Program-made: the position numbers and the translations under genes
Notes under the pieces: generated by a model
What the model saw: only the letters and a program-made list of their open reading frames with translations
Told to the model about the DNA's origin: nothing
Database searches by the model: none
Part shown: positions 7,843 through 15,424 of the stretch, in pieces
Layout of the letters: the number at the start of each line of letters is the position of its first letter
How positions within the stretch are numbered: position 1 is the first letter of the stretch
Source of the DNA: JBBQER01 sp038320885
Lineage (GTDB): Bacteria; Actinomycetota; Acidimicrobiia; IMCC26256; PALSA-610
Direction: 5' to 3'
NCBI GenBank assembly: GCA_038320885.1
Contig: JBBQER010000050.1
Span: 1 to 29,387, forward strand
Length of the DNA stretch: 29,387 bases

Positions 7843-8694
7843 ATGGCGGGACCGAGCGACGAAACTGACGGCGAAGACCTGCTCAGCCTCCAAGAAGCCG
7901 CTGATCTCCTCGGCGTTCACTACATGACCGCGTATCGCTACGTGCGAACCGGCCGCCTCGACGCCGGCCGTCGAGGCAACCAGTGGTACGTACCAAGATC
8001 GAGCATCGTGTCGCTGCGGGACGCCAACCCGCCCGGACGAAAACGAAGCGGGGCCGCAAACCGTCATCGCGACTACGCCGGTGAGCTCGCAAGCTTCCTC
8101 GTCAAGGGAGACGAGGCCGAAGCCTGGCGACTCGCGCAAAACGCGCTCGCGTCGGCCTTCACCCCAGAGCAGCTCTACCTCGAGGTGCTCGGAGAGGCAA
8201 TGCGCTCGGTCGGCAACGAATGGGAGGCCGGGCGCATCAGCATCGCTGAAGAACACCAGGCCAGCACGCTTGCGTACCGCCTAATCGGTCGACTCGGACC
8301 CTCGTTCACGAAGCGCGGACCCACGCGCGGCCTCCTCGTGATCGGAACGGCTGCCGGCGATCGCCACGGCCTCGCGACCGCGCTCCTCGCCGACCCGCTC
8401 CGAGGCCGCGGCTTCACGGTGGCCGACCTCGGGGCCGACACGCCCGCCGAGTCCTTCGCCGAGATCGTCGCCCACGAGGACCGAACCCGCGCGGTCGGGA
8501 TCGCGGTATCCGTAGCCAATGGCGCCGAAATGGTCGCAGCCACGATCGCCGCGATCCATTCGACCCGAGACGTGCCGGTACTCCTCGGCGGCCGCGCGAT
8601 CGACGGCGCGACATGCGCAACAAACCTGGGCGCGGACGCATATTCCGATACGGCGGCGGACGCGCTCGCTTGGTTCGACACCATCGAAAGGTGA
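7843..8694 (+). CDS. HTH (excisionase-type) plus B12-binding regulator, CarH/LitR-like photosensor module
   Basis: A 283-residue regulator. Residues 13-60 form an excisionase-type helix-turn-helix (LSLQEAADLLGVHYMTAYRY, then RRGNQWYVP), shorter than a full MerR domain. Residues about 75-155 are the helical cap of cobalamin photoreceptors and carry W127-x9-E137-H138, the signature that shields adenosylcobalamin in CarH. Residues 160-283 are a B12-binding Rossmann domain with D173-R-H175, the lower-ligand histidine motif (DxHxxA instead of E/DxHxxG), then LGADTP and VPVLLGG. The residue after the Trp is Glu rather than the His that coordinates cobalt after light exposure in Thermus CarH. In this family, dark B12-bound tetramers repress and light breaks them. 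It sits nine bases after cfa in the same operon, so it probably autoregulates. Confidence 0.88.
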   Translation: MAGPSDETDGEDLLSLQEAADLLGVHYMTAYRYVRTGRLDAGRRGNQWYVPRSSIVSLRDANPPGRKRSGAANRHRDYAGELASFLVKGDEAEAWRLAQNALASAFTPEQLYLEVLGEAMRSVGNEWEAGRISIAEEHQASTLAYRLIGRLGPSFTKRGPTRGLLVIGTAAGDRHGLATALLADPLRGRGFTVADLGADTPAESFAEIVAHEDRTRAVGIAVSVANGAEMVAATIAAIHSTRDVPVLLGGRAIDGATCATNLGADAYSDTAADALAWFDTIER

Positions 8695-8697
8695 CAG

Positions 8698-8937
8698 ATG
8701 TTCCTCGCGCTTCGTGAGGCTCGTCGCGCACCATGGCGGTTCGCGTTGCTCACCGGCGCGGTCGGCCTGCTCGTGTTCCTCATCTTGTTCGTGCAGGCGC
8801 TCACCGGTGCGCTCATCGGGCAGTTCATCGGCGCACTCGAGCATCAATCGGCCGACGTCCTCGTCTACTCCTCCCAGGCGCATGACGCACTACTGCGACC
8901 GCGTGGTGTCGATCACCACGGCCAACTTGCCGCATGA
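8698..8937 (+). pseudogene. N-terminal fragment of an FtsX/MacB-like ABC transporter permease
   Basis: A 79-codon reading frame begins MFLALREARRAPWRFALLTG, followed by a hydrophobic segment (LLVFLILFVQALTGALIG), then QFIGALEHQSADVLVYSS. This is how FtsX-like ABC permeases begin: one transmembrane helix, then the start of the extracytoplasmic domain. Homologs run to several hundred residues, but here the frame leaves family sequence at about residue 65 and stops, with the photolyase starting 59 bases later. No remaining permease sequence is seen in other frames. A deletion fusing the permease start to the photolyase promoter region is likely; a genuine small membrane protein is less likely. 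Confidence 0.55.
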
Positions 8938-8995
8938 TGCCCACGGAGCGACAAGCTGGTCGAACCGGATGGTTCGACGCCGTCGACCGCGCGCC

Positions 8996-10381
8996 ATGAG
9001 CCGGGCTCTGGTCTGGTTCCGGCGCGACCTCTCACTCGACGACAACCTCGCGTGGGCGGGCGCGACGTCGGACCACACCGAAGTGCTCCCCGTCTACATA
9101 CTGGACCCCCGGCTGCTCGACACGGCCGGACCGTACCGGCGACAACTGCTCATCGCATCGGCCAACGCGCTCGCGTCCGAACTGCACGCACTCGGCGGCC
9201 TGCTCACCATTGTCACTGGCGATCCTGTCGAGGAAGTAGTGGTTCTCGCTCGCGATCATCGCGTCGACACCGTCGTGTGGAACAACGACGTGACCGCATT
9301 CGCCAGGTCACGCGACGACGCGACCCACCGCGCCCTCTCGCGGCTCGACATCGCGGTCGAGCGCACGTGGAGCACGCTCGTTCACCCGCCGGGCAATATC
9401 CTGACCGCCGCGCGCCGCGTGCCCCGAATCTTCGCCCGGTTCCACGAACGCTGGTCCGACTTCCCGTTGCCCGAGCCCGCCCGCGCCGGCGACGCGCGCG
9501 TTCTTTCGATCAGCGGCGAACCCCTGCCGCTGCTCGACGCCCCCGCTCGCCTCCCGCCCGGAAACGCCGCCGCGCGCGCGCGTCTCGCCGCGTTCGCAGA
9601 ACGGGTCGACGCGTACGACGTCGACCGTGACCGCCCGGATCGCGACGCGACGTCCCACCTCTCGGCCGACCTGCGATTCGGCACGATCTCCCCCCGGGAC
9701 GTGCTGCGCATCATCGGACGTTCGACACCGGGCCGGCGGGCGTTCACACGCCAGCTCGCGTGGCGAGACTGGTACGCGCATCTCTTCGCCGAGAGGCCCG
9801 ACCTCGTCGACCACCCTCAGCAAGCTGCGTACGACTCGATCGCATGGAACGAAGACGCACCCGCGCTTCAGGCATGGAAAGAGGGGCGCACGGGCTTCCC
9901 GATCGTCGACGCGGGCATGCGCGAGCTCGCCGCGACCGGCTGGATGCCCAACCGGCTTCGGCTCGTAACGGCGTCGTTCCTAGTGAAGGACCTCCTCATC
10001 GACTGGCGGCGCGGCGAGCGACACTTCCGTCACCTCCTCATCGACGGCGACATCCCCCAAAACGCCGGCAACTGGCAATGGGTCGCAGGCACCGGACCCG
10101 ACGCGGCGCCCTACTTCCGCATCATCAACCCACTCACCCAAGCCCGCCGATTCGATCCCGACGGCGACTACGTACGCCGCTGGATACCCGAGCTCGCCGC
10201 ACTCCGCGGAGCCAGCATCCACGCACCATGGGAACTGCCACCCCTCGAACTCGCCAGCGCAGGCATCACGCTCGGCGAAACATACCCGACGCCGATCATC
10301 GACCACGCCGCGGCCCGCACGCGCACGTTGGCTGCTTACGCGGCCGCTCGGAACACGGCCGCGCACGTTCTCCCGAACTAA
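8996..10381 (+). CDS. phr: Deoxyribodipyrimidine photolyase (class I cryptochrome/photolyase family)
   Basis: A 461-residue protein. The ATG at 8996 gives the classic N-terminus SRALVWFRRDLSLDDNLAW. FAD-domain blocks are all present: LSADLRFGTISPRDVL, TRQLAWRDWYAHLF, TGFPIVDAGMRELAATGWM, NRLRLVTASFLVKDLLIDWR, GDIPQNAGNWQWVAGTGPDA, then YFRIINPLTQARRFDPDG. Length and motifs match bacterial CPD photolyases, which use blue light to split cyclobutane pyrimidine dimers. It closes the rightward operon, downstream of a B12 photosensor and lipid-modification genes, an arrangement known from LitR-controlled light-inducible clusters. The N-terminal antenna cofactor cannot be assigned from sequence alone. 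Confidence 0.95.
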   Translation: MSRALVWFRRDLSLDDNLAWAGATSDHTEVLPVYILDPRLLDTAGPYRRQLLIASANALASELHALGGLLTIVTGDPVEEVVVLARDHRVDTVVWNNDVTAFARSRDDATHRALSRLDIAVERTWSTLVHPPGNILTAARRVPRIFARFHERWSDFPLPEPARAGDARVLSISGEPLPLLDAPARLPPGNAAARARLAAFAERVDAYDVDRDRPDRDATSHLSADLRFGTISPRDVLRIIGRSTPGRRAFTRQLAWRDWYAHLFAERPDLVDHPQQAAYDSIAWNEDAPALQAWKEGRTGFPIVDAGMRELAATGWMPNRLRLVTASFLVKDLLIDWRRGERHFRHLLIDGDIPQNAGNWQWVAGTGPDAAPYFRIINPLTQARRFDPDGDYVRRWIPELAALRGASIHAPWELPPLELASAGITLGETYPTPIIDHAAARTRTLAAYAAARNTAAHVLPN

Positions 10382-10449
10382 TTGCGCACTCCCACAAGCA
10401 TTCGTGAACGTCCGCCCGCTATCCGGTCGCGCTTACGCGGCGGGACACA

Positions 10450-11165
10450 TCAGCGCCTCCAACGTTCGCAGCATTCAGCACCGCGGCGTGAGGAGTGTCC
10501 GAGCCGAGCAGCGACGGCAGCCGGGCTGATACCACTGGCAAGCAGGGTTGTTGCCTGCGCGTGACGCAGATCGTGGAGCCGGGCATAGATACCCGCGGCA
10601 GCGGCGAGCTGCCGGAATCGCCACGTCAGGCCGTCGGGCCTGTACGCCTCGGTATTCCCGGGCGTCGGCGAGAACACGAAAGACTTGTCCTTGAGGGAAT
10701 CCCCGCACTCGGCAGCCACCTGTTCGCAATGGTCTCGGTGGGATCGCAACATCGTCTCGGTGTCTTCGTACAACAGCACGGTTCTCGCCAGCTTGTTCTT
10801 CAACGGACCAAAACCCCGGGCTCCGTCGGGCTGGTGCACGAACCGCACACTCGCGTTGACGAGGTCGACGTCACACCAACGGAGGCCGGCGAGCTCCCCT
10901 CTGCGCGCGCCGGTCGTCGTACCGAGATGCACCAGGGCGCCAAACTGCCACTCGGCCGCCTTCGCCGCTTCGACGAGCTTCACGAGCTCGTCGACTGTCG
11001 GCGGACGACCTTGAACGGTACGAGTTCGGGAGGTGTTGCCGAGAAGGCAACGTTGCGTTGCACCAACTCCCACTTCATCGCCTGTTGGAGGAGAGCGACA
11101 GCGTGCTTGTGACACTTGATCGTGGTATTCGCGCTGACGGACCGTTCGATCGCTACGTACGCGCG
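10450..11165 (-). pseudogene. Broken tyrosine recombinase (phage-type integrase)
   Basis: Reverse-strand remnant. The core-binding part (AIERSVSANTTIKCHKHAVA, then LLQQAMKWELVQRNVAFSATPP, about 11020-11160) lies in one frame. The catalytic part lies in another (PPTVDELVKLVEAAKAAEWQ, then TGARRGELAGLRW, RLHDLRHAQATTLLASG, AAVAARLGHSS), so a frameshift sits near 11000-11010. The catalytic Arg (GARRGE), the HxxR (HDLRH) and the GHSS His are kept, but the C-terminus turns to RRGAECCERWRR and lacks the nucleophilic Tyr. The N-terminal arm-binding domain is missing and replaced by fibronectin III sequence. It is therefore inactive, a relic of an integrative element next to tRNA-derived repeats. Confidence 0.8.
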
Positions 11166-11595
11166 GTGTGGTAACCCCGCCGTTCGATGGTGTGCAGGTG
11201 ACGGTGTAGCTCGTGATCGTGACACCGTTGTTCGCCGGGGCCGTGAAGGCAACCTTCAGAGAACCTGCGGCGACCTTCACGACCTTCACCGCCGTGGGCG
11301 GTCCGGGTGCGCCGGCGGCCATCGGACTGGACGCCGCCGACTGGACGCTCAACCCGGCGTCGTTTCCGGCTTGCACCTTGAACGTGTACACCGTGCCGTT
11401 CGTCAACCCGGTGACCGTCTGGGTCGTCGCGGCGTTGTAGCTCCGGATTGGTAGCGCGACGCGGGCTACGTAGGGCGTGACGATGTATCCGCTGACCGAT
11501 GCGCTCCCGTTGTTGGTCGGTGCGGCCCAGGTCAACGTCATCTGCCCCTTGGCCGGTACCACGGAGAGGATCTTCGGCGCGGATTCCGGTACTCC
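11166..11595 (-). pseudogene. Fibronectin type III fragment (two domains), truncated by the integrase remnant
   Basis: Reverse-strand reading APKILSVVPAKGQMTLTW, then TVTGLTNGTVYTFKVQAGND, then PPTAVKVVKVAAGSLKVAFT, then CTPSNGGVTTPR. These are one full and one partial FN3 domain. The second stops abruptly at the middle strand and runs into integrase sequence at about 11165. The text closely follows the last FN3 domains of the RCC1-FN3 protein at the right end of the window (SAVHFAAGQIKVTFTPGANN), so it is a piece of a related gene. No start, signal peptide or full protein is visible. Confidence 0.7.
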
Positions 11596-11640
11596 GTGCC
11601 GGAGGGGGCACGCCGGCTCGCCCCTGCGCGATAGTTAGTC

Positions 11641-12213
11641 GTGCGTCTCGTGCTGCTCGGCGCTCCGGGCTCCGGCAAGGGCACGCAGGGCGTCGCCCTC
11701 GCGGAGCATTTCGGCGTCCCCCACGTGTCGAGCGGCGACTTGCTGCGCATGCACGTCGCTGACGGCACCGAACTCGGGCTCGAGGTGGCCGAGTACGTGA
11801 GCAAAGGCGAGCTCGTACCCGACGATCTCGTGCTGAGAGTGATCGGCGAGACGGTCATCGCGGCGATTGAGTTCGGCGGCTACGTCCTGGACGGCTTCCC
11901 GCGCACGCTCGACCAGGCCGAGCGCGGGTACCAGCTCGCGGCGACCGCGGGGACGGCGGCGGAAGCCGCGATCTTTCTCTCGGTTTCGGACGAGGTGGCA
12001 CGTCGGCGCCTCGGCGCACGCGCCGAAGGCCGCTCGGACGACGCGGACCCCGTCGTGATCGAGCGGCGGCTGCAGCTATTCCACGAGGAAACCGCCCCGT
12101 TGCTCACCCACTACGAGAAGCGCGGGATCATGGTCACCATTGACGCCACTCAGCCATCGGATGCGGTCCTGGTGGCGATCCTCCTCGCGCTCGCCCCGCT
12201 CGAAACGCCGTAG
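11641..12213 (+). CDS. adk: Adenylate kinase, short (LID-less) form
   Basis: A 190-residue protein. P-loop GAPGSGKGT (residues 7-15), VSSGDLLR, the AMP-binding block GYVLDGFPRTLDQA, and the RLGARAEGRSDDADPVVIER segment with the LID reduced to a short loop. It interconverts ATP+AMP and 2 ADP. The start is a GTG immediately after a stop; no ribosome site is seen, and a GATAGT lying 5 bases upstream could be the -10 of a leaderless message. It sits alone between an integrase/FN3 relic and a tRNA-derived repeat, away from the secY-adk-infB context usual for the housekeeping copy, so it may be a second adk. Confidence 0.9.
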   Translation: MRLVLLGAPGSGKGTQGVALAEHFGVPHVSSGDLLRMHVADGTELGLEVAEYVSKGELVPDDLVLRVIGETVIAAIEFGGYVLDGFPRTLDQAERGYQLAATAGTAAEAAIFLSVSDEVARRRLGARAEGRSDDADPVVIERRLQLFHEETAPLLTHYEKRGIMVTIDATQPSDAVLVAILLALAPLETP

Positions 12214-12262
12214 TCCGCGCGCACCGCTGTCTTGTCCCCGGTCCCGAGCCGTTCCTCGGTCG

Positions 12263-12276
12263 TGACGCGCGCGTCA
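12263..12276. repeat. Perfect 14-bp palindrome TGACGCGCGCGTCA
   Basis: A gap-free palindrome 50 bases after adk. It has no T-run, so it is not a typical terminator; it could be an operator half or a simple hairpin. Confidence 0.4.
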
Positions 12277-12540
12277 TCAGGTGCTGTCGTCGCCAGACGA
12301 GAACATGAGGACCACCGTGGAGCACTCCGGCTCGGGCGCTCTTATACCAAACCAGAAAAGACTCACGCACAAAGCTGAGGCGACGTTTCTCTTCGCGACG
12401 TGGGACCGCAGCACGTACGCCTTGCCTGCGAGCGAATATGGATCGCGGATTGTCTCGCGCTGGGTCAGGTCGTCACCGAGTCCCGTCGACGACGAGCAGG
12501 TTTCCTAGAACGAGGGTGTCCGACGCCAACAGGTCCTTCG

Positions 12541-12583
12541 TCGGGCTGGCGGGATTCGAACCCCGCGTCCTCTTGACCCCCAG
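12541..12583 (-). repeat. tRNA-Pro(GGG) 3'-end fragment, copy 1 (att-like scar)
   Basis: On the minus strand this reads from the anticodon loop CTGGGGG through TCAAG, a variable loop, a T-arm containing GGTTCGAATCC, and the acceptor CAGCCCG plus A. The T-stem is GCGGG/CCCGC with one inserted base, so it is the most diverged copy. The 5' half of the tRNA is absent: sequence identity to the other copies stops exactly after CCCCAG. It cannot be a functional tRNA. Confidence 0.75.
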
Positions 12584-12753
12584 TCTCTACAAACCAGACT
12601 CACTGCGTCGCTAGCCTGGGTTGGGCGATTTGAACGGATTCGCCGAGTGATGCGCGTCTGTAACAGTGGATGTGCACGCTCATCGGATAAGGACATCTTC
12701 GGATGCGGATCGTCCTCGCGTCATGATGCATTCCGATCGCCGGGAGGGTCGCC

Positions 12754-14451
12754 ATGCGGGATATTGCGATGAAGTCAGTGTTTGCCGGGAACAGGTCTTA
12801 CGCATCGGGCGCATCGGAGCGGCCGTTGTCCGGCGAAACCATTGGCGACTGCCTCGCCTCTACTGCTCAGCGCCTTCCTGATGGTTTGGCTTTGGTGAGT
12901 CGCGCGCAGGGTGTGCGTTTGGCGTGGCCGGAGCTGTTCGACCGAACCGAGGCGCTTGCGCTCGGGCTGCTGGGCATTGGGATCGAGAAGGGGGACCGGG
13001 TCGGGATCTGGTCGCCGACGTGCGTGGAGTGGTCGGTCTTGCAGCTCGCGGCGGCTCGCGTCGGAGCGATCCTCGTGAATGTCAATCCGGCGTACCGCCC
13101 CGCGGAGCTTGCGTATGCACTCCGTCAGTCAGGAGTGCGCGTCCTCGTGACCGCGCCGCGCTTCAAAACCTCGGACTATCTCGCGATGGTGGCCGACGTT
13201 CGAGCCGAACTTCCCGCGTTGGAGCGTGTCGTCGTGATCGGTGCCGATCGTGCGGCCGGTGCCGATGATCTGCTCCTCGATGAACTCATATCGGCCGGAG
13301 GCGACGTTGATCTCGGCCGCTTAGTGGAGCGGGAAGCCGGGCTCGATCCCGACGATCCGATCAACATCCAATACACGAGCGGCACCACCGGAAACCCCAA
13401 AGGCGCCACGCTCACGCATCACAACATCCTCAACAACGCGCGCTCCGTCGCCGAGGTGCTCGGGTACACGGAAGCGGACCGGGTATGCATTCCAGTACCG
13501 CTGTACCACTGTTTCGGGATGGGCTTGGGCACGCTGGGCTGCGTCGCTTCGGGAGCCGCGATGATCTACCCGGCCGAGTCGTTCGCGGCAGACCCGACCC
13601 TCGACGCCATCGCCGAGGAGCGCTGCACGAGCATCTACGGAGTCCCGACGATGTTCATCGCGATGCTCGAGTCACCGCGGTTCGGCGTCCTCGACCTTTC
13701 CAGCCTGCGGACCGGGATCATGGCCGGCGCGCCGTGTCCTATCGAAGTGATGAAACGGGTTGTCACCGAGATGCACGCCGACGAGATGACCATCGCCTAC
13801 GGCATGACGGAAACGGCGCCGGTGTCGACGATGACCCGCCGGACCGACGATCTCGACCGTCGAACATCGACCGTCGGAACGGTCTTGCCGCACGTCGAGG
13901 TGAAGATCGCGGACCCGGGGACGGGAGCGACTGTTCCGACGGGGACGCCGGGCGAACTCTGCAGCCGCGGCTATCTCGTCATGGCGGGCTATTGGGAGGA
14001 TGTCGACGCGACCAAGGCCGCGATCGATGACGGCGGTTGGATCCACACCGGGGACCTGGCCGTGATGGACACGGACGGCTACGCGAACATCGTCGGGCGT
14101 ATCAAGGACATGGTCATCCGAGGTGGCGAGAACATCTATCCGCGAGAGATCGAGGAGGTGCTTTTCCAACACCCGGTGGTCGCATCCGCTCAGGTCATTG
14201 GCGTGCCCGATAACCGAATGGGCGAAGAACTCATGGCCTGGGTGACGTTCCGCGAAGGGGCCGACGCGACAGAGGAGGAACTACGCGCGTTCTGTCGAGA
14301 ACACCTCGCCCACTTCAAGGTGCCGCGCTACTGGAAGATCACCTCCGAGTTCCCCATGACCGTCACCGGCAAAGTCCAGAAGTTCAAGATGCGCGAGACA
14401 GCGATCGAGGAACTCGGACTCGCAACAGCCGCCGCTATCCAAACCGCGTAG
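12754..14451 (+). CDS. AMP-forming acyl-CoA synthetase (FadD/ACSF2-like)
   Basis: A 565-residue adenylate-forming ligase. Motifs in order: the P-loop-like YTSGTTGNPKGATLTHHN (from about residue 207), YGMTETAPVS (about 349), GWIHTGDLAVMD (about 428), RIKDMVIRGGENIYPREIEE, and the A10 lysine in PMTVTGKVQKFKM near the C-terminus. It activates a fatty acid with ATP and CoA; the overall look is that of medium/long-chain enzymes close to FadD35 and ACSF2, but chain length cannot be read. A GGGAGG six bases before the ATG supports this start. It is the only intact gene between tRNA fragments 1 and 2 and stands as a single transcription unit. Confidence 0.92.
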   Translation: MRDIAMKSVFAGNRSYASGASERPLSGETIGDCLASTAQRLPDGLALVSRAQGVRLAWPELFDRTEALALGLLGIGIEKGDRVGIWSPTCVEWSVLQLAAARVGAILVNVNPAYRPAELAYALRQSGVRVLVTAPRFKTSDYLAMVADVRAELPALERVVVIGADRAAGADDLLLDELISAGGDVDLGRLVEREAGLDPDDPINIQYTSGTTGNPKGATLTHHNILNNARSVAEVLGYTEADRVCIPVPLYHCFGMGLGTLGCVASGAAMIYPAESFAADPTLDAIAEERCTSIYGVPTMFIAMLESPRFGVLDLSSLRTGIMAGAPCPIEVMKRVVTEMHADEMTIAYGMTETAPVSTMTRRTDDLDRRTSTVGTVLPHVEVKIADPGTGATVPTGTPGELCSRGYLVMAGYWEDVDATKAAIDDGGWIHTGDLAVMDTDGYANIVGRIKDMVIRGGENIYPREIEEVLFQHPVVASAQVIGVPDNRMGEELMAWVTFREGADATEEELRAFCREHLAHFKVPRYWKITSEFPMTVTGKVQKFKMRETAIEELGLATAAAIQTA

Positions 14452-14679
14452 CGATCGCGACGGGCGGCGCAATCGTCGGTGCCTGACTGCAATAAGCTGA
14501 CTCGGAGTCGCACGAACCAATCATCAGCCGGGATGCCTTCGACCAATCGCCAGGCCTCGCGGCCACCGGCTCGCACGGTCGAGGCCCTCGGCAACGGTCC
14601 TCTTCGCCTGGCTCTCCCCACCACCTCACGCCGGAACTGCGAGGCACACCGCAAAATGGGGCAGACGTCAGTCTTTGAG

Positions 14680-14721
14680 TCGGGCTGCCGGGATTCGAAC
14701 CCGGGACCTCTTGACCCCCAG
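14680..14721 (-). repeat. tRNA-Pro(GGG) 3'-end fragment, copy 2 (att-like scar)
   Basis: The best-preserved copy, 42 bases. On the minus strand: CTGGGGG (anticodon loop, GGG), TCAAG, AGGTC (variable loop), a perfect T-arm CCGGG-TTCGAAT-CCCGG, then CAGCCCG and discriminator A. The bases on the 5' side (CTCTC) cannot pair with TCAAG, so the tRNA 5' half is missing. This is the shape left when a tyrosine recombinase crosses over in a tRNA anticodon loop. Confidence 0.8.
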
Positions 14722-14763
14722 GAGAGTTACCGCGTCAACGCTCAGACCCGACGAGTCGCGTGT

Positions 14764-14856
14764 AGACCCGTTCTCGCAGGTCACGTGCGTCTCGGCGGTG
14801 CAGTTGGAACTCCACGCAACTCCACGACGCGGCGAGTTTCTTGGTGCGATTCTTGG
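14764..14856 (-). repeat. 93-bp direct repeat, copy A
   Basis: Matches 15280-15372 with nine differences over 93 bases. Five of the nine fall at the same codon position in one minus-strand frame, which reads SPRRGVAWSSN, then AETHVTCENGS, so the repeat may derive from a short coding sequence. In this copy the frame runs on into tRNA fragment copy 2. Confidence 0.7.
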
Positions 14857-15070
14857 CGGCATCTCGAGACCGGAGAATTGTGGAATTCGAACTCCGTCAT
14901 CTCCTGGGTGCTGGTGAGGAGCGGAGCTGACATCGCGACCGTCAACCGGCCGAGTAGTGGCCGCGCGCGCCGGTTTGGGAGGCAGGCCTTGTCGTCGCCG
15001 CGCGTGAGGTCGAACGCAACGAACGCAGCGAATGCCTCTCCGAGTCTGAGCCGCGCCGTCGGAGTTTGCC

Positions 15071-15185
15071 GTGATCGAGCACGAGCGCTGCGAGGTATGC
15101 GGCTTCGACGGCGCTTGATACGACTACGCCGCGTTGCTCGAAGCATTGCGGTCCTTGGGGCCCGCGCTGGCAACCCTTGATCGCG
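15071..15185 (+). pseudogene. Remnant of a DinB/maleylpyruvate-isomerase-like gene
   Basis: From GTG 15071 the plus strand reads VIEHERCEVCGFDGA, a TGA stop (15116-15118), then YDYAALLEALRSLGPALATL in the same frame. An N-terminal CxxCGFD followed by a helix of the type ALLEALRSLGPRW is how some actinobacterial DinB-like proteins begin. The internal stop and the loss of everything after about 35 residues mark it as a relic. Confidence 0.5.
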
Positions 15186-15279
15186 AAGGCGGGCCGCGAA
15201 GGCACCGGAGCAAACGAGAATGCAACTGACGTGTAGCGACGCCGAAAAGGTCAGCGCCTGGACGCACACGGTCCCGTGC

Positions 15280-15372
15280 AGACCCGTTGTCGCAGGTCGC
15301 GTGGGTCTCGGCGGCCCAGTTGGAACTCCACGCGACTCCACGACGCGGCGAATTTCTTGGTTGGATTCTTGG
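15280..15372 (-). repeat. 93-bp direct repeat, copy B
   Basis: Same orientation as copy A, 516 bases away. The minus-strand frame reads SPRRGVAWSSNWAAETHATC, then DNGS. No start codon or gene context is visible. Confidence 0.7.
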
Positions 15373-15424
15373 TGCCTCTGTTCGAACTTGCTATGACGCG
15401 CCTCGACCCACCACCCCCTAACTG

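Larger units (their letters stand above)
12214..12753. other. Gene-free gap with a tRNA-derived scar
   Basis: No convincing gene is seen here. The gap holds the palindrome at 12263-12276 and the tRNA-Pro 3' fragment at 12541-12583. The stretch 12340-12400 is AT-richer than its surroundings. The ribosome site GGGAGG for the next gene lies just before 12754. Confidence 0.5.

Noticed and set aside
10450..11562. A single 370-residue FN3-integrase fusion protein
   Set aside because: The integrase core-binding part lies in a different frame from the catalytic part and the nucleophile Tyr is missing, so the open frame is an accident of decay.
12281..12508. A 75-codon plus-strand frame after adk
   Set aside because: No ribosome site, no recognisable motif and a composition unlike neighbouring genes.
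14680..14721. A functional tRNA-Pro gene
   Set aside because: Only the 3' half is present; the flanking bases cannot form the anticodon, D or acceptor stems.
14479..15180. A 233-codon plus-strand frame through the tRNA fragment
   Set aside because: It contains CRDSNPGPLDPQ-type text, which is the well-known spurious translation of a tRNA T-arm, and it has no domain or ribosome site.
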